Source of the DNA: a virus
Direction: 5' to 3' (one strand)
DNA: 45,850 nt
IMG/VR virus record: IMGVR_UViG_3300046542_000330
Location: 1-45,850 of that record
Of the stretch, positions 14,092 to 22,346 are shown piece after piece; within the stretch, counting starts at the first letter, position 1; each line of letters starts with the position of its first letter. Both the position numbers and the translations under genes were made by a program. A model generated the notes under the pieces. The model was not told the origin of the DNA and made no database searches. It saw nothing but the letters and a program-made list of their open reading frames with translations.

Positions 14092-14280
14092 ATGAACTCC
14101 CCCAGCGTCGAGCAAACTCTAGCACCGCGTCCAGCGTCTACCGCTGAGCAAGATCATGGACTGTGCGCCGACCCGGTCGAGCGCATCCGCCCGGCCACGG
14201 AAAAGCGCCACATCCGCAAGCACTACGAAAGCGTGCTGGCCCAGCTGGAAGCGGAAGGGGCGGGCGATGGCCACGCTTAG
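14092..14280 (+). CDS. small hypothetical protein upstream of primase (62 aa)
   Basis: ATG 14092 follows AAGAAGAG. The C-terminal half is charged and helical (EKRHIRKHYESVLAQLEAEG). Its last 14 bases overlap the primase start, so translation is coupled. Function unknown. Confidence 0.6.
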   Translation: MNSPSVEQTLAPRPASTAEQDHGLCADPVERIRPATEKRHIRKHYESVLAQLEAEGAGDGHA

Positions 14281-16999
14281 CCAGGTCATCGACCAGATGC
14301 AGGCCGCCGGCCTGCCGCTGCTGCCGACCGGTCACCCGCTGCTCGACGGCAAGGTGTACCGCTTCGGCCCGAAAAAAAAGGCGTGGTACGTGCTGCGCGA
14401 GCTCACGCTCAACAACGGCAAGTGCGTGGTGACCGGCAGCTTCGGCACCTGGCAGGGCACCGACAACAATGCGATCCCAGTCTCGATCGACTGGGAGGGC
14501 GTGAGCGCGGAAGAGCGCGCCGAGGCCGAGCGCAAGCAGGCCGAACACCAGCGCGCCGAGGCCGAGCAGAAGCGGCGCGACGCCGAACTGGCGGCCAACC
14601 GCGCGCGCGAGCAGTGGAAAGCCGCGCTCGAAGCGTCCACGCACGGCTACCTGGAGCGCAAGCGCATCGGGTCGGAATGCACCCGCGTCGACGACAAGGG
14701 CATGCTGCTGGTCCCGGCCCGCAAGTACAGCCGCGACGGCGCCGTGCTGGCCGGCCTGCAGAAGATCCGCCCCGACGGCGCCAAGCGCTTCAGCAAAGGC
14801 ATGGACATGATCGGCGCCTGCTGCCTGCTCGGCCAGGTCAACGAGAGCACGCCCCTGATCGGCATCGCCGAAGGCTACGCCACCGGCCAGACCGTGCGCA
14901 TGGCCACTGGCCACCAGCTGCCGGTGATGGTCGCCTTCAACGCCGGCAACCTGCTGGCCGTGGCGCGCCAGCTGCGCCGCGATTTCCCCGCCGCGCACCT
15001 GCTGTTCCTGGCCGACGACGACATGCGCGTGCTGGCGCGCCTGCGCGAGGCCCTGCTCGAAGACTACGAGGTCACCTGGGAGCCGCAGGTCGACGGCGCC
15101 GACCACCGGCTGGAAGCGGCCAGCGGCGACATCGTCACCGTATGTGCGCGCTGGCGCAGCGACAGCACCGGCACCGACTACATCGAGGCCGACATCCGTG
15201 CCGGCCGCTCGGTCAAGACCCGCACCTTCAAGAACGCCGGCATTTCATGCGCGCGCGCCGCTGCGGCCGACATTGGAAACGCCTCGGTCGTCTGGCCGTG
15301 CTTCGCGGACCGCCTGGACGACAAATGGTCCGACTTCAACGACCTGTTCCTGGCCGAATCGCTCGACGTGGTGCGCTTCCAGGTGCTGGCCGCGCGCTCC
15401 CGCGCCCTCGCTGCCGGCGGCTCGCCGGCCGTCGAGCACGCGCCCGTGGCGGTGCCCGACTACGTCGACGCGGCGCCGCTCCCTCCGGCACCTCCCGCGG
15501 GGGAAGAGCCGGCCAGTGCAATGCGGGTGCCGACGCTCGAAGGCCTGCTGTCGCACTTCTGCCTGATCTATCCCACCACCGACGTCTGGGACGGCCTGCG
15601 CAAGCAGCGCCTGAAGCGCTCGGCGTTCACGGCGTGGGTCGGCAAGGAACTGGCCACCCAGTGGGAGAAGGACCCGAAGCGCCGCACCATCCTGCGCGAG
15701 ACCCTGCCCACCCTGGTCGGCGGGCGAGCCGTCGAAGGGGGTGCGGGGGGCGGCAAGCTGGGCGAGATGCTCGACAACCTGACCCTGCTGCGCGGCACCG
15801 AAACGGTGTGGGACGCGATCGGCCAGCAGGTCATGTCGCTGGGCGCGGTGCGCGCCGACTACACCGCCGAACTGACCTCGAAGTGGCAGGAGCACGCCCA
15901 GCGCAAGACCATCGAGGCCAAGAACCTGGTGTTCGACCCCACCCAGCAGGCCGATCCGGTCATCCACGTCAACATCTTCGGAGGATGGCCCCTCACCCCC
16001 AAGGATCGGCCCGAGCTGGTCGCCCCGATCCTCGCGCTCCTCGCTTCGCTGTGCGAGGCCGAAGACAAAGTCGAGGAATGCGTCGAGTGGATCCTGCGCT
16101 GGCTGGCCTACCCGCTCCAGCACCCCGGCGCCAAGATGCAGACCGCGCTCTTGGTCTTCGGCGAGAAGCAGGGTACCGGCAAGTCGCTGTTCTTCCAGGA
16201 CGTGATGCTGCCGATCTACGGCGAGTACGGCGGCGTGGCCAGTCAGCACCAGCTGGACTCGTCGTTCACCGCCTGGCGCAGCCGCAAGCTGTTCATGCTG
16301 TTCGAGGAGGTGCTCTCGCGCGACGACCGCTACAGCCACAACGGCACGCTCAAGTACATGATCACCGGCAAGTCGATGAGCATCAATCAAAAGAACTTGC
16401 CGGAACGCGACGAGCGCAACCATATGAACAGCGCGTTCCTGTCCAACGAGCCGCAGCCGATCCCGATCGAACTGGAGGATAGGCGCTTCATGGTGATTGA
16501 GGCGCGCCGCAAGCAGGACAAGGAATTCTACGACGCGGTGCAGGCCGCGATCGCGGCCGGCGGCTGCGAGGCGTTCTACCACTTCCTGCTGACGCTGCCG
16601 CTGGACGGCTTCAACGAACACACCAAGCCGCCGATGACGCTGGCCAAGGAACGCGTCATTGAGTTCGGCCTGAACAGCTGGATGAGCTTCCACCGCGCCT
16701 GGAAGGACGGCTACCTCGACGCCCCGTACTGCTCCTGCCTCTCGGAGGACTTGTACATCATGTACAAGCGCTGGTGCGACAGGAGCGGCGAGAAGCCGCT
16801 CACGCTGTGCAAGTTCGCCGGCCTGATCGCCAGTCGCGAGACCAAGAGCAAGAAGCCGGTCGTGGTCGGCAACAAGCCCAAGGCCACCCGCATGGTGTTC
16901 GTCATCGATAACCACGACTACCCCGGCACCCTGGACGAGCAGATCAAGAAGTTCCGCGACTTGGCCGACATCCGTGCGGACGGCGCGTTGCAGGGTTGA
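14267..16999 (+). CDS. TOPRIM primase / SF3-like helicase (DUF5906)
   Basis: 910 residues. Residues 1-70 resemble a small substrate-binding domain, 80-125 form a charged coiled coil (EERAEAERKQAEHQRAEAEQ), 195-255 a TOPRIM core (GIAEGYATGQT, then LLFLADDD), and 600-790 a DUF5906/SF3-like helicase with Walker A GEKQGTGKS near 632, acidic LFEE, an Asn/Ser sensor (NHMNSAFLS) and an EDRRFMVIE arginine motif. It should prime and unwind phage DNA. ATG 14267 lies inside the previous gene's 3' end. The free-standing helicase domain at 3026-3745 is its paralogue. Confidence 0.9.
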   Translation: MATLSQVIDQMQAAGLPLLPTGHPLLDGKVYRFGPKKKAWYVLRELTLNNGKCVVTGSFGTWQGTDNNAIPVSIDWEGVSAEERAEAERKQAEHQRAEAEQKRRDAELAANRAREQWKAALEASTHGYLERKRIGSECTRVDDKGMLLVPARKYSRDGAVLAGLQKIRPDGAKRFSKGMDMIGACCLLGQVNESTPLIGIAEGYATGQTVRMATGHQLPVMVAFNAGNLLAVARQLRRDFPAAHLLFLADDDMRVLARLREALLEDYEVTWEPQVDGADHRLEAASGDIVTVCARWRSDSTGTDYIEADIRAGRSVKTRTFKNAGISCARAAAADIGNASVVWPCFADRLDDKWSDFNDLFLAESLDVVRFQVLAARSRALAAGGSPAVEHAPVAVPDYVDAAPLPPAPPAGEEPASAMRVPTLEGLLSHFCLIYPTTDVWDGLRKQRLKRSAFTAWVGKELATQWEKDPKRRTILRETLPTLVGGRAVEGGAGGGKLGEMLDNLTLLRGTETVWDAIGQQVMSLGAVRADYTAELTSKWQEHAQRKTIEAKNLVFDPTQQADPVIHVNIFGGWPLTPKDRPELVAPILALLASLCEAEDKVEECVEWILRWLAYPLQHPGAKMQTALLVFGEKQGTGKSLFFQDVMLPIYGEYGGVASQHQLDSSFTAWRSRKLFMLFEEVLSRDDRYSHNGTLKYMITGKSMSINQKNLPERDERNHMNSAFLSNEPQPIPIELEDRRFMVIEARRKQDKEFYDAVQAAIAAGGCEAFYHFLLTLPLDGFNEHTKPPMTLAKERVIEFGLNSWMSFHRAWKDGYLDAPYCSCLSEDLYIMYKRWCDRSGEKPLTLCKFAGLIASRETKSKKPVVVGNKPKATRMVFVIDNHDYPGTLDEQIKKFRDLADIRADGALQG

Positions 17000-17216
17000 G
17001 CAGGGTTGCGGCCCAACCCTGCAACGCCGAAAGCCGCATGGATGCTGCGTTCCAGCAGGGTAGGCAGGGTTTGCGCGGTGTGGCGCACATAGGCGCGAAT
17101 TGTTGTGTTTGGTTGGCGTGCATGTTTTTTGCCGGGACTACATAAAGCAACCCTGCAACCGTGCATACCCTGCTGGAAACGAGTGTTCATGCGGGTTCCA
17201 GCGTTGCAGGGTTGGA
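16983..17216. repeat. GCAGGGTTG iteron cluster, candidate replication origin
   Basis: Perfect copies: 16990-16998 and 17000-17008 (plus), 17014-17022 and 17149-17157 (minus), 17207-17215 (plus). Near copies lie at 17055, 17064 and 17166. TTCCAGCAGGGTA (17050-17062) is repeated inverted at 17167-17179. There is no believable gene in the 256 bases between the primase and the next ATG. Iterons directly after a replicative primase-helicase suggest an origin or a replication-control locus. Confidence 0.6.
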
Positions 17217-17255
17217 AAACAAGCCGGAAACGGCTGCATAAAGGATGAGACAGGC

Positions 17256-18014
17256 ATGTTCAAGCTGAACGTGAAGGACAACTTCCCCGATATCGCCGCG
17301 CGCCTGCAGGAGCTGGGCCGCCAGGCGCCGTTCGTCGCCGCCCTCTCGCTGACCCGCACCGTCCAGGACGTCAAGAAAGCCGAAGTGGCCGAGATGGGGC
17401 GCGTGTTCGACCGCCCGACCCCGTACGCGCTGGGCGGCCTGTTCGTCAAGCCGGCCACCAGGACCAACCTCGAGGCGCGGGTCTGGGTCAAGGACAACCC
17501 GTTCGGCAAGGGCACGCCGGCCGACCGCTTCCTGCTGCCGCACATCTACGGCGGCAGCCGCAGCCAGAAGGGGATGGAGCGCCTCCTGCAGCGCAACGGG
17601 CTGATGCCGGCCGGCTGGTACGCGGTGCCCGCCGCCGGCGCCCAGCTCGACGGCAACGGCAACGTCAAGCGCAGCCAGATCACCCAGATCCTGTCGCAGC
17701 TGAAGGTGCAGCGCGGCGCCGGCCACGAATCACGCGCCACCGGCAGCGCCAGGTCCAACCGCACCATCGCGCGCCAGGGCGTCACCTACTTCGCGCTGGC
17801 CCAGAAGCACCGCGGCCTGGGGCCGGGCATCTACCTCAAGCGCCGCTTCGCCCACGGCAGCGCGGTGCGCCCGGTCTTCATCTTCGTCTCGTCGGTCCAG
17901 TACCGCCAGCGCTGGAAGTTTTTCGAGATCGGCCAGGCCACCGCCACAGCGCGCTTCCCGGTCCACTTCAACGACGCCGTCGCCAAGGCCATCGCCACCG
18001 CCCGGCTGCGCTAA
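17256..18014 (+). CDS. conserved phage protein of the pre-terminase region (252 aa)
   Basis: MFKLNVKDNFPDIAARLQEL, then ALSLTRTVQDVKKAEV, RVFDRPTPYALGGLFVKPAT, GGSRSQKGMERLL and a C-terminal KRRFAHGSAVRPVFIFV region are typical of a phage family that resembles minor structural or assembly proteins and often lies near the terminase. Function not established. ATG 17256 has AAGGA upstream. Confidence 0.75.
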   Translation: MFKLNVKDNFPDIAARLQELGRQAPFVAALSLTRTVQDVKKAEVAEMGRVFDRPTPYALGGLFVKPATRTNLEARVWVKDNPFGKGTPADRFLLPHIYGGSRSQKGMERLLQRNGLMPAGWYAVPAAGAQLDGNGNVKRSQITQILSQLKVQRGAGHESRATGSARSNRTIARQGVTYFALAQKHRGLGPGIYLKRRFAHGSAVRPVFIFVSSVQYRQRWKFFEIGQATATARFPVHFNDAVAKAIATARLR

Positions 18015-18033
18015 CACCAGGGGACCAGACGAT

Positions 18034-18234
18034 ATGCCGCAGAAACAACCGAACCCAAAGCCGATTTCCAAGAGGCCACCGCCCCCACCGCCGCCACCGC
18101 CATGCCGCTACTGGTGCGACTGGTGCGGGATGCTGAAAGAAGGCGAGCCCCATACCAGCTGGTTTTGCAAGCTGTTGCGTAGGAAGCCGCTGCGCCGAGC
18201 AGGAGTGGAGCCAACCAGACCTTGGCCCCGGTGA
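18034..18234 (+). CDS. small proline-rich CxxC...H...C protein
   Basis: 66 residues: a nine-proline run near 19-27 followed by CDWCG and HTSWFC, which could bind zinc. GGGGA lies about ten bases before the ATG. No family recognised; it is less certain than its neighbours. Confidence 0.5.
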   Translation: MPQKQPNPKPISKRPPPPPPPPPCRYWCDWCGMLKEGEPHTSWFCKLLRRKPLRRAGVEPTRPWPR

Positions 18235-18312
18235 ACGCCGGAAAGATCCCGTCCGTAAGACAAACAACGCCACGCCGCCCGGCCCTGAGGGTGGCACATC
18301 GAAAGGCATCAC

Positions 18313-19101
18313 ATGAACGACCAAGCCATCCTCGAAAGAGTTGCCCAGAACCCGAAATGCCGCGCCGTCCAGCTGGCCGACTGGCTCGACGTCGACCTGG
18401 TGGACGTGCAGGCCTCGCTGGCCGGCATGATCGCTGTCGGCGACGTGGTCGCCGAACCCGGCACCTCGCCGGCCGGCAACGCCTGCCAGCTCTACAGCCT
18501 GTCGGCCAGGTTCATGGCGTCCGACGCCTACAAGCCGATCGCCGTCAAGGCCGCTGCTGCCCAGTTCGCCGCAGCCCACGCGGACCTGAACAAGACCGAC
18601 CGCGCGATCGCCTTCGTCCGCGAGCGTGGTACCGCATCGTCCTACGAGCTGCACGTGGTCATGGGCCTGAAGCCGAACGAGAACGCGTCGACCTCTCTGC
18701 GCGTGGCGCTGTCCGATGGCCGCCTGGTCAGGGACGGCAGGGACTGGAAGCTGGGCGCGAAGGCTGCCGCCGGCGGGCCTCCGGCGCCTGCTGCTGCTCC
18801 CCAGCCGCAGCCTGCTGTAGACCAGCCGGCACAACCCCATCTCCAGGTGCCGGTATTCGCTGACGCCAACGAGCCATCGGAACCGGTGCCGACGCCACCT
18901 GCCATGCCCGAGCAGCGGCCCGTCGAGATCGTTCCCGTTCAAGCGGGAGCGGTGCGGCCCGTCTACCGCTGCGCCCTGTGGTCCGACGGCATCCTCGAGG
19001 TGCGCAGGGACGGACAGACCGTGGCCGAGATGGAGCAGGGCGCCGGCGAGTCGCTGGCCGCCTTCCTCTGCCGCCTGGCGGCAGAGCGGGCCCCGGCCTG
19101 A
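18313..19101 (+). CDS. winged-helix phage protein (262 aa)
   Basis: Two HTH-like stretches can be seen: residues 1-60 (ILERVAQNPKCRAVQLADWL) and 95-150 (RAIAFVRERGTASSYELHVV, LRVALSDGRLVRDGRDWKLG). A Pro/Ala/Gln linker follows (150-205), then a small C-terminal domain (CALWSDGILEVRRDGQTVAE). It could bind DNA near the packaging region. No precise family named. Confidence 0.65.
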   Translation: MNDQAILERVAQNPKCRAVQLADWLDVDLVDVQASLAGMIAVGDVVAEPGTSPAGNACQLYSLSARFMASDAYKPIAVKAAAAQFAAAHADLNKTDRAIAFVRERGTASSYELHVVMGLKPNENASTSLRVALSDGRLVRDGRDWKLGAKAAAGGPPAPAAAPQPQPAVDQPAQPHLQVPVFADANEPSEPVPTPPAMPEQRPVEIVPVQAGAVRPVYRCALWSDGILEVRRDGQTVAEMEQGAGESLAAFLCRLAAERAPA

Positions 19102-19118
19102 CCCGGGGTGGGTAGCCG

Positions 19119-19136
19119 CCCGGCCGGTCGGCCGGG
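19119..19136. other. perfect GC hairpin upstream of terminase
   Basis: CCCGGCCG-GT-CGGCCGGG, an 8-bp perfect stem. No T-run follows, so it is not a classic terminator. It may end transcription of the preceding gene in a factor-dependent way or be part of the packaging site. Confidence 0.45.
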
Positions 19137-19224
19137 AGCCCCCCGGGGTTAGGTTCTTCCCAGCCCCTGCCCAGCAAGGGTAATTCAGGCCCCGGAAAAA
19201 CACTAGCCGGTGCCCAAAACATTT

Positions 19225-19275
19225 CCTGACAAATAACCTGACAAGTACCAAAACGGATGCCAAACCTGACAAGTA
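19225..19275 (+). repeat. CCTGACAAGTA repeats, candidate terminase-binding (cos/pac) site
   Basis: CCTGACAAATA at 19225-19235, CCTGACAAGTA at 19237-19247 and again at 19265-19275, the third inside the first codons of the small terminase gene. Lambda-type phages carry small-terminase binding repeats directly upstream of that gene. Inferred from place and repetition. Confidence 0.5.
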
Positions 19276-19817
19276 TCGCTGAGTGGGCCAAGCTGGTGGG
19301 TATCTCGCGCCAGTCCGCGTACGACGCGATCGAGCGTTGCGGAATTCCGGTGACGGATAAGAAGGTCGACCCGGACTACGCGACGCACCTGTACGAGAAA
19401 AACACCAGGAAGCGCACTAAGGGGGAGGGCACCGCCCCCTTGGCTGAATCTGCGGTTCCCGCTGCCGCGGCGGGTGCGGGAGGTGCGGAGGTGAAAGCGA
19501 AGGTACCAGGGTACGAAACCAGCCGCGCGCGTCGGGAGGCGGCGGAGGCAGCGAAGGCGGAGATGCAGCTGGCCGAGATGGCGGGGAAGTTCCTGGTCAA
19601 GAGTGATGTCGAGGGCTCGGTGTTCGAGATCGCGCGCGGGCTTCGGGACGGTCTGATCAACTGCTCGCGGCGCATTGCTGCCGAGGTCGCAGCGTGCACG
19701 ACCACCGAGGCCTGCGAGGCTGTCATCGACCGCGAGCACATCGCGTTGCTCGAAAGCATGGCGCAGTTGTTCGAGGCGCAGTTGGGCCTGTCGGTAGAGG
19801 GAGCGATCGAGGGATGA
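19257..19817 (+). CDS. terminase small subunit (Nu1-like)
   Basis: 186 residues. An N-terminal HTH (SIAEWAKLVGISRQSAYDAI), a disordered Ala/Gly linker (60-85) and a helical C-terminal part (ARREAAEAAKAEMQLAEMAG, IARGLRDGLINCSRRIAAEV) give the Nu1 architecture. It should recognise the packaging site and recruit the large subunit. The stop overlaps the terL start. Confidence 0.8.
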   Translation: MPNLTSIAEWAKLVGISRQSAYDAIERCGIPVTDKKVDPDYATHLYEKNTRKRTKGEGTAPLAESAVPAAAAGAGGAEVKAKVPGYETSRARREAAEAAKAEMQLAEMAGKFLVKSDVEGSVFEIARGLRDGLINCSRRIAAEVAACTTTEACEAVIDREHIALLESMAQLFEAQLGLSVEGAIEG

Positions 19818-21787
19818 TGATTGCCCCCGCCATCGGTACCGTCCGCTCCGCCTTCGGGCGCGGGCTGCGTCCTGATCCAAACCTGCCGGTCGACGAGTGG
19901 GCCGACAAGTACATGATCATCCCAAAGACCGCCGGCGCCAGCGAGTACGGCAAGTACCGCTCGAGCCGCACGCCGCACGCGAGGGAGGTGATGCGCGCGT
20001 TGTCGGGCATCCATCCCTGCAAGCGGGTCGTGGTGATGGGCGCGTCGCAGATGCTCAAGACCCAAGTGGGCCTGAACTGGTTCGGCTCGACCGTGCACCA
20101 AGCGCCGTCGAATTTCCTGTGGATCCTGCCGACCGGCAAGCTGGCCAAGCGCGCCAGCAAGCGCATCGACAAGACCATCGCCGCGGTGCCCCAGCTGCGC
20201 GAGCGGGTCGCGGTGCCGCGGGCGCGCGACGCGGTCAACACGATGGATACCAAGGAGTACGAGGGCGGGGCGCTAACCATCGTGACCTCGGGCGCGGCCG
20301 CCAACCTGTCGGAGCTGTCCTGCCGCTACGTGCTGTACGACGAGATCGACCGCGCCGACTCGAACGTCGACGGCGAGGGTGACACCGCCGCGCTGGCCGA
20401 GGCGCGCCAGACCTCGTTCGAGCGCAACAAGAAGACCTACTACCCCAGCTCGCCGACGACCAAGGATGCATCCGCGGTCGAGACCCTGTTCCTCAAGGGC
20501 ACCCAGCGCGAGGCGCTGGCCGACTGCGTGCACTGCGGCCACCCGCAAACCCTGGTGTTCGAACGCCTCGAGAAGGGCGAGGACGGGCGCGCGAGGTACC
20601 CGTGCATCGACTGCGGCGTGTTCATGTACGAGACCGACAAGACCAGGATGTTCGAGCGCGGCGCCTGGACCGAAGGCGTGGCGGGCGACGGCGAGACCGA
20701 GAGCTTCACCATCAACGCCCTGTTCCTGCCGTACGGTTGGTTCCCCTGGCTGGGCCTGCTCAAGGAATACCGGGCCGCTGCGAAGAAGCTGGAGGAGGGC
20801 AGCGACGAGCTGATGATCACGTTCTACAACACGCGCCTGGCGCGCAGCTGGGAGCGCAAGAAGGAACAGACCAAGGCCAAGGAACTGCAGGACCGCGCCG
20901 AGCCCTACAAGCTGGGCACGGTGCCGAAGGGTGGCCTGATCCTGACCGCGGCGGTCGACACCCAGCCGGACCGCTTCGAGATGAAGGTGGTGGCGTGGGG
21001 CGAGGGCATGGAAGGATGGATCGTCGACTACCAGATCGTGCAGGGCTCGCCATCGGACCAGTCCACCCAGGACAAGCTCGACGCGCTGCTGCTGGGCCGG
21101 TACAAGCACGCCGGCGGCCGCACGCTGCCGATTTCGGCGGCTTTCATCGACTCGGGCGGCGCCAACACCCACGACGTCTACAATTTCTGCCGCACTCGCC
21201 AGCACCGGCACATCTTCGCGATCAAGGGCGAGTCGCGCTACAACAAGCCGATCATCGGCAGCAAGCCCTCGATGATGGACGTGAACTGGATGGGCCAGAC
21301 CATTCCTGCGGGCGTCAAGCTGTGGTGGATCGGTACCGACACCGCCAAGGACTATCTGGCGACCCGCTACAAGCTGGCCAGCGGGCCCGGCGCGATCCAC
21401 TTCTCGTCCGATCTGCCGAAAGAGTACTACGAGCAGCTGACCGCCGAATACAGCGTCGCCGTGTTCAAGCGCGGTCGCAAGATCCATATCTGGGACAAGA
21501 AAAAAAGTGATCGCAACGAGGCCGGCGACGTGATGGTGTATTCGGTCGCCTGCGCCTACTACCTCGGCCTGCACAAGAAGACCGCGCACCAGTGGCAGCA
21601 GCTGCGCGAATTCATCGACCCGGATACGCCCGACCTGTTCCAGCAACCGCAGCCCGCCGTGCAGGCCGAGGCCGCCCAGAGCGCCGTCGAGGCGCCCACC
21701 CCAGCCCAACCATCCACACCATGGCAGACACCGAACCAGCCGCAGTCGACCCCCGCACCACGCCGCCGCGCCGGGAGGGAATGGTGA
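19814..21787 (+). CDS. terminase large subunit (lambda GpA family)
   Basis: 657 residues. GpA-type ATPase with a deviant Walker A (VMGASQMLKT, about 75-83), a Walker B-like YVLYDEIDRAD near 175, zinc-like Cys pairs (CVHCGH and CIDCG), and the nuclease AAVDTQPDRFEMKVVAWG near 380 plus AFIDSGGANTHDV. It cuts and translocates phage DNA into the prohead. The C-terminus is Pro/Gln-rich. ATG 19814 or 19817 both follow GAGGG. Confidence 0.93.
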   Translation: MMIAPAIGTVRSAFGRGLRPDPNLPVDEWADKYMIIPKTAGASEYGKYRSSRTPHAREVMRALSGIHPCKRVVVMGASQMLKTQVGLNWFGSTVHQAPSNFLWILPTGKLAKRASKRIDKTIAAVPQLRERVAVPRARDAVNTMDTKEYEGGALTIVTSGAAANLSELSCRYVLYDEIDRADSNVDGEGDTAALAEARQTSFERNKKTYYPSSPTTKDASAVETLFLKGTQREALADCVHCGHPQTLVFERLEKGEDGRARYPCIDCGVFMYETDKTRMFERGAWTEGVAGDGETESFTINALFLPYGWFPWLGLLKEYRAAAKKLEEGSDELMITFYNTRLARSWERKKEQTKAKELQDRAEPYKLGTVPKGGLILTAAVDTQPDRFEMKVVAWGEGMEGWIVDYQIVQGSPSDQSTQDKLDALLLGRYKHAGGRTLPISAAFIDSGGANTHDVYNFCRTRQHRHIFAIKGESRYNKPIIGSKPSMMDVNWMGQTIPAGVKLWWIGTDTAKDYLATRYKLASGPGAIHFSSDLPKEYYEQLTAEYSVAVFKRGRKIHIWDKKKSDRNEAGDVMVYSVACAYYLGLHKKTAHQWQQLREFIDPDTPDLFQQPQPAVQAEAAQSAVEAPTPAQPSTPWQTPNQPQSTPAPRRRAGREW

Positions 21788-22080
21788 TCGGTCAGGAGAT
21801 CGTCGAGAACGAGGATTTGTTCGACGCCATCTTCGACTACCTGGTGACCGAGTTCCCCGAGTTCGCCCCGCGCGCGGCCAAGGTCAAGGACGAGCTGCGG
21901 CGCGAGTTCAGCGGCAACCAGGTGTACATCTCGCGGCGCTCGGAGGCCGACCGGCAGCGCCTGGTCCGCGAGGTGCTCAAGCTGTTCGACGGGCGCAACG
22001 CCACCGAGATCGCGCGGCGCCTGAACATCGGCCGCGCCACCGTCTACCGCATCCTCAAGCAGGCCGGCGCCGCCAAATAA
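21781..22080 (+). CDS. Mor-like transcription regulator
   Basis: 99 residues. The C-terminal HTH (LVREVLKLFDGRNATEIARR then LNIGRATVYRILKQAG) with the preceding helical part (DLFDAIFDYLVTEFPEFAPR) resembles Mor/C late activators of Mu-like phages. It lies between terL and gpW and overlaps the terL stop. A GGGAGGG box is close to the ATG. In this position it may tune late transcription; see the dyad directly after it. Confidence 0.7.
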   Translation: MVIGQEIVENEDLFDAIFDYLVTEFPEFAPRAAKVKDELRREFSGNQVYISRRSEADRQRLVREVLKLFDGRNATEIARRLNIGRATVYRILKQAGAAK

Positions 22081-22107
22081 CGTCTCAGTTTTCTTGGAAT
22101 TGAGACA
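22081..22107. promoter_or_regulatory. dyad element copy 1 (GTCTCA-N13-TGAGAC)
   Basis: Starts at the first base after the Mor-like gene stop. 27 bases that recur with a single change at 26946-26972, both loop and arms. Arms GTCTCA/TGAGAC are perfect complements. It may be an operator for the neighbouring Mor-like protein, an RNA processing hairpin, or a recombination scar. Confidence 0.6.
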
Positions 22108-22130
22108 GCCGCCCCGGTACCCTCGGCGGC

Positions 22131-22346
22131 ATGGCCCTCACCCAAGCAGACCTTGACACCCTCGACAAAGCGATCGCCTCCGGCACCCTGGAGGTCGAGT
22201 TCGACGGCCGCCGCCAGCGCTTCCAGACCACCGACGCCCTGATCCGCGCGCGCGACCACGTCGCCCGCGTCGTCAACCAGGGCGCGTCCCTGAACCGCGG
22301 CCCGCGCGTGTTCGGCTTCCGCTTCACCACCACGAGGGGTGACTGA
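22131..22346 (+). CDS. gpW-like head-tail joining protein
   Basis: 71 residues with the short alpha-beta gpW pattern: LTQADLDTLDKAIASGTLEV, then FDGRRQRFQTTDALIRARDH. gpW closes the filled head and provides the tail attachment point. Its stop overlaps the portal start (TGATG). Confidence 0.85.
   Translation: MALTQADLDTLDKAIASGTLEVEFDGRRQRFQTTDALIRARDHVARVVNQGASLNRGPRVFGFRFTTTRGD

Noticed and set aside
15245-16915. 556-codon minus-strand frame opposite the primase-helicase
   Set aside because: Composition is that of an antisense shadow; the sense protein has Walker and TOPRIM motifs.
16918-17255. Small frames on either strand across the iteron region
   Set aside because: They follow the repeats, have no ribosome sites and read as random sequence; the region is better explained as non-coding.
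20273-21709. 478-codon minus-strand frame opposite terL
   Set aside because: Antisense shadow of a well-conserved terminase; no recognisable motif.
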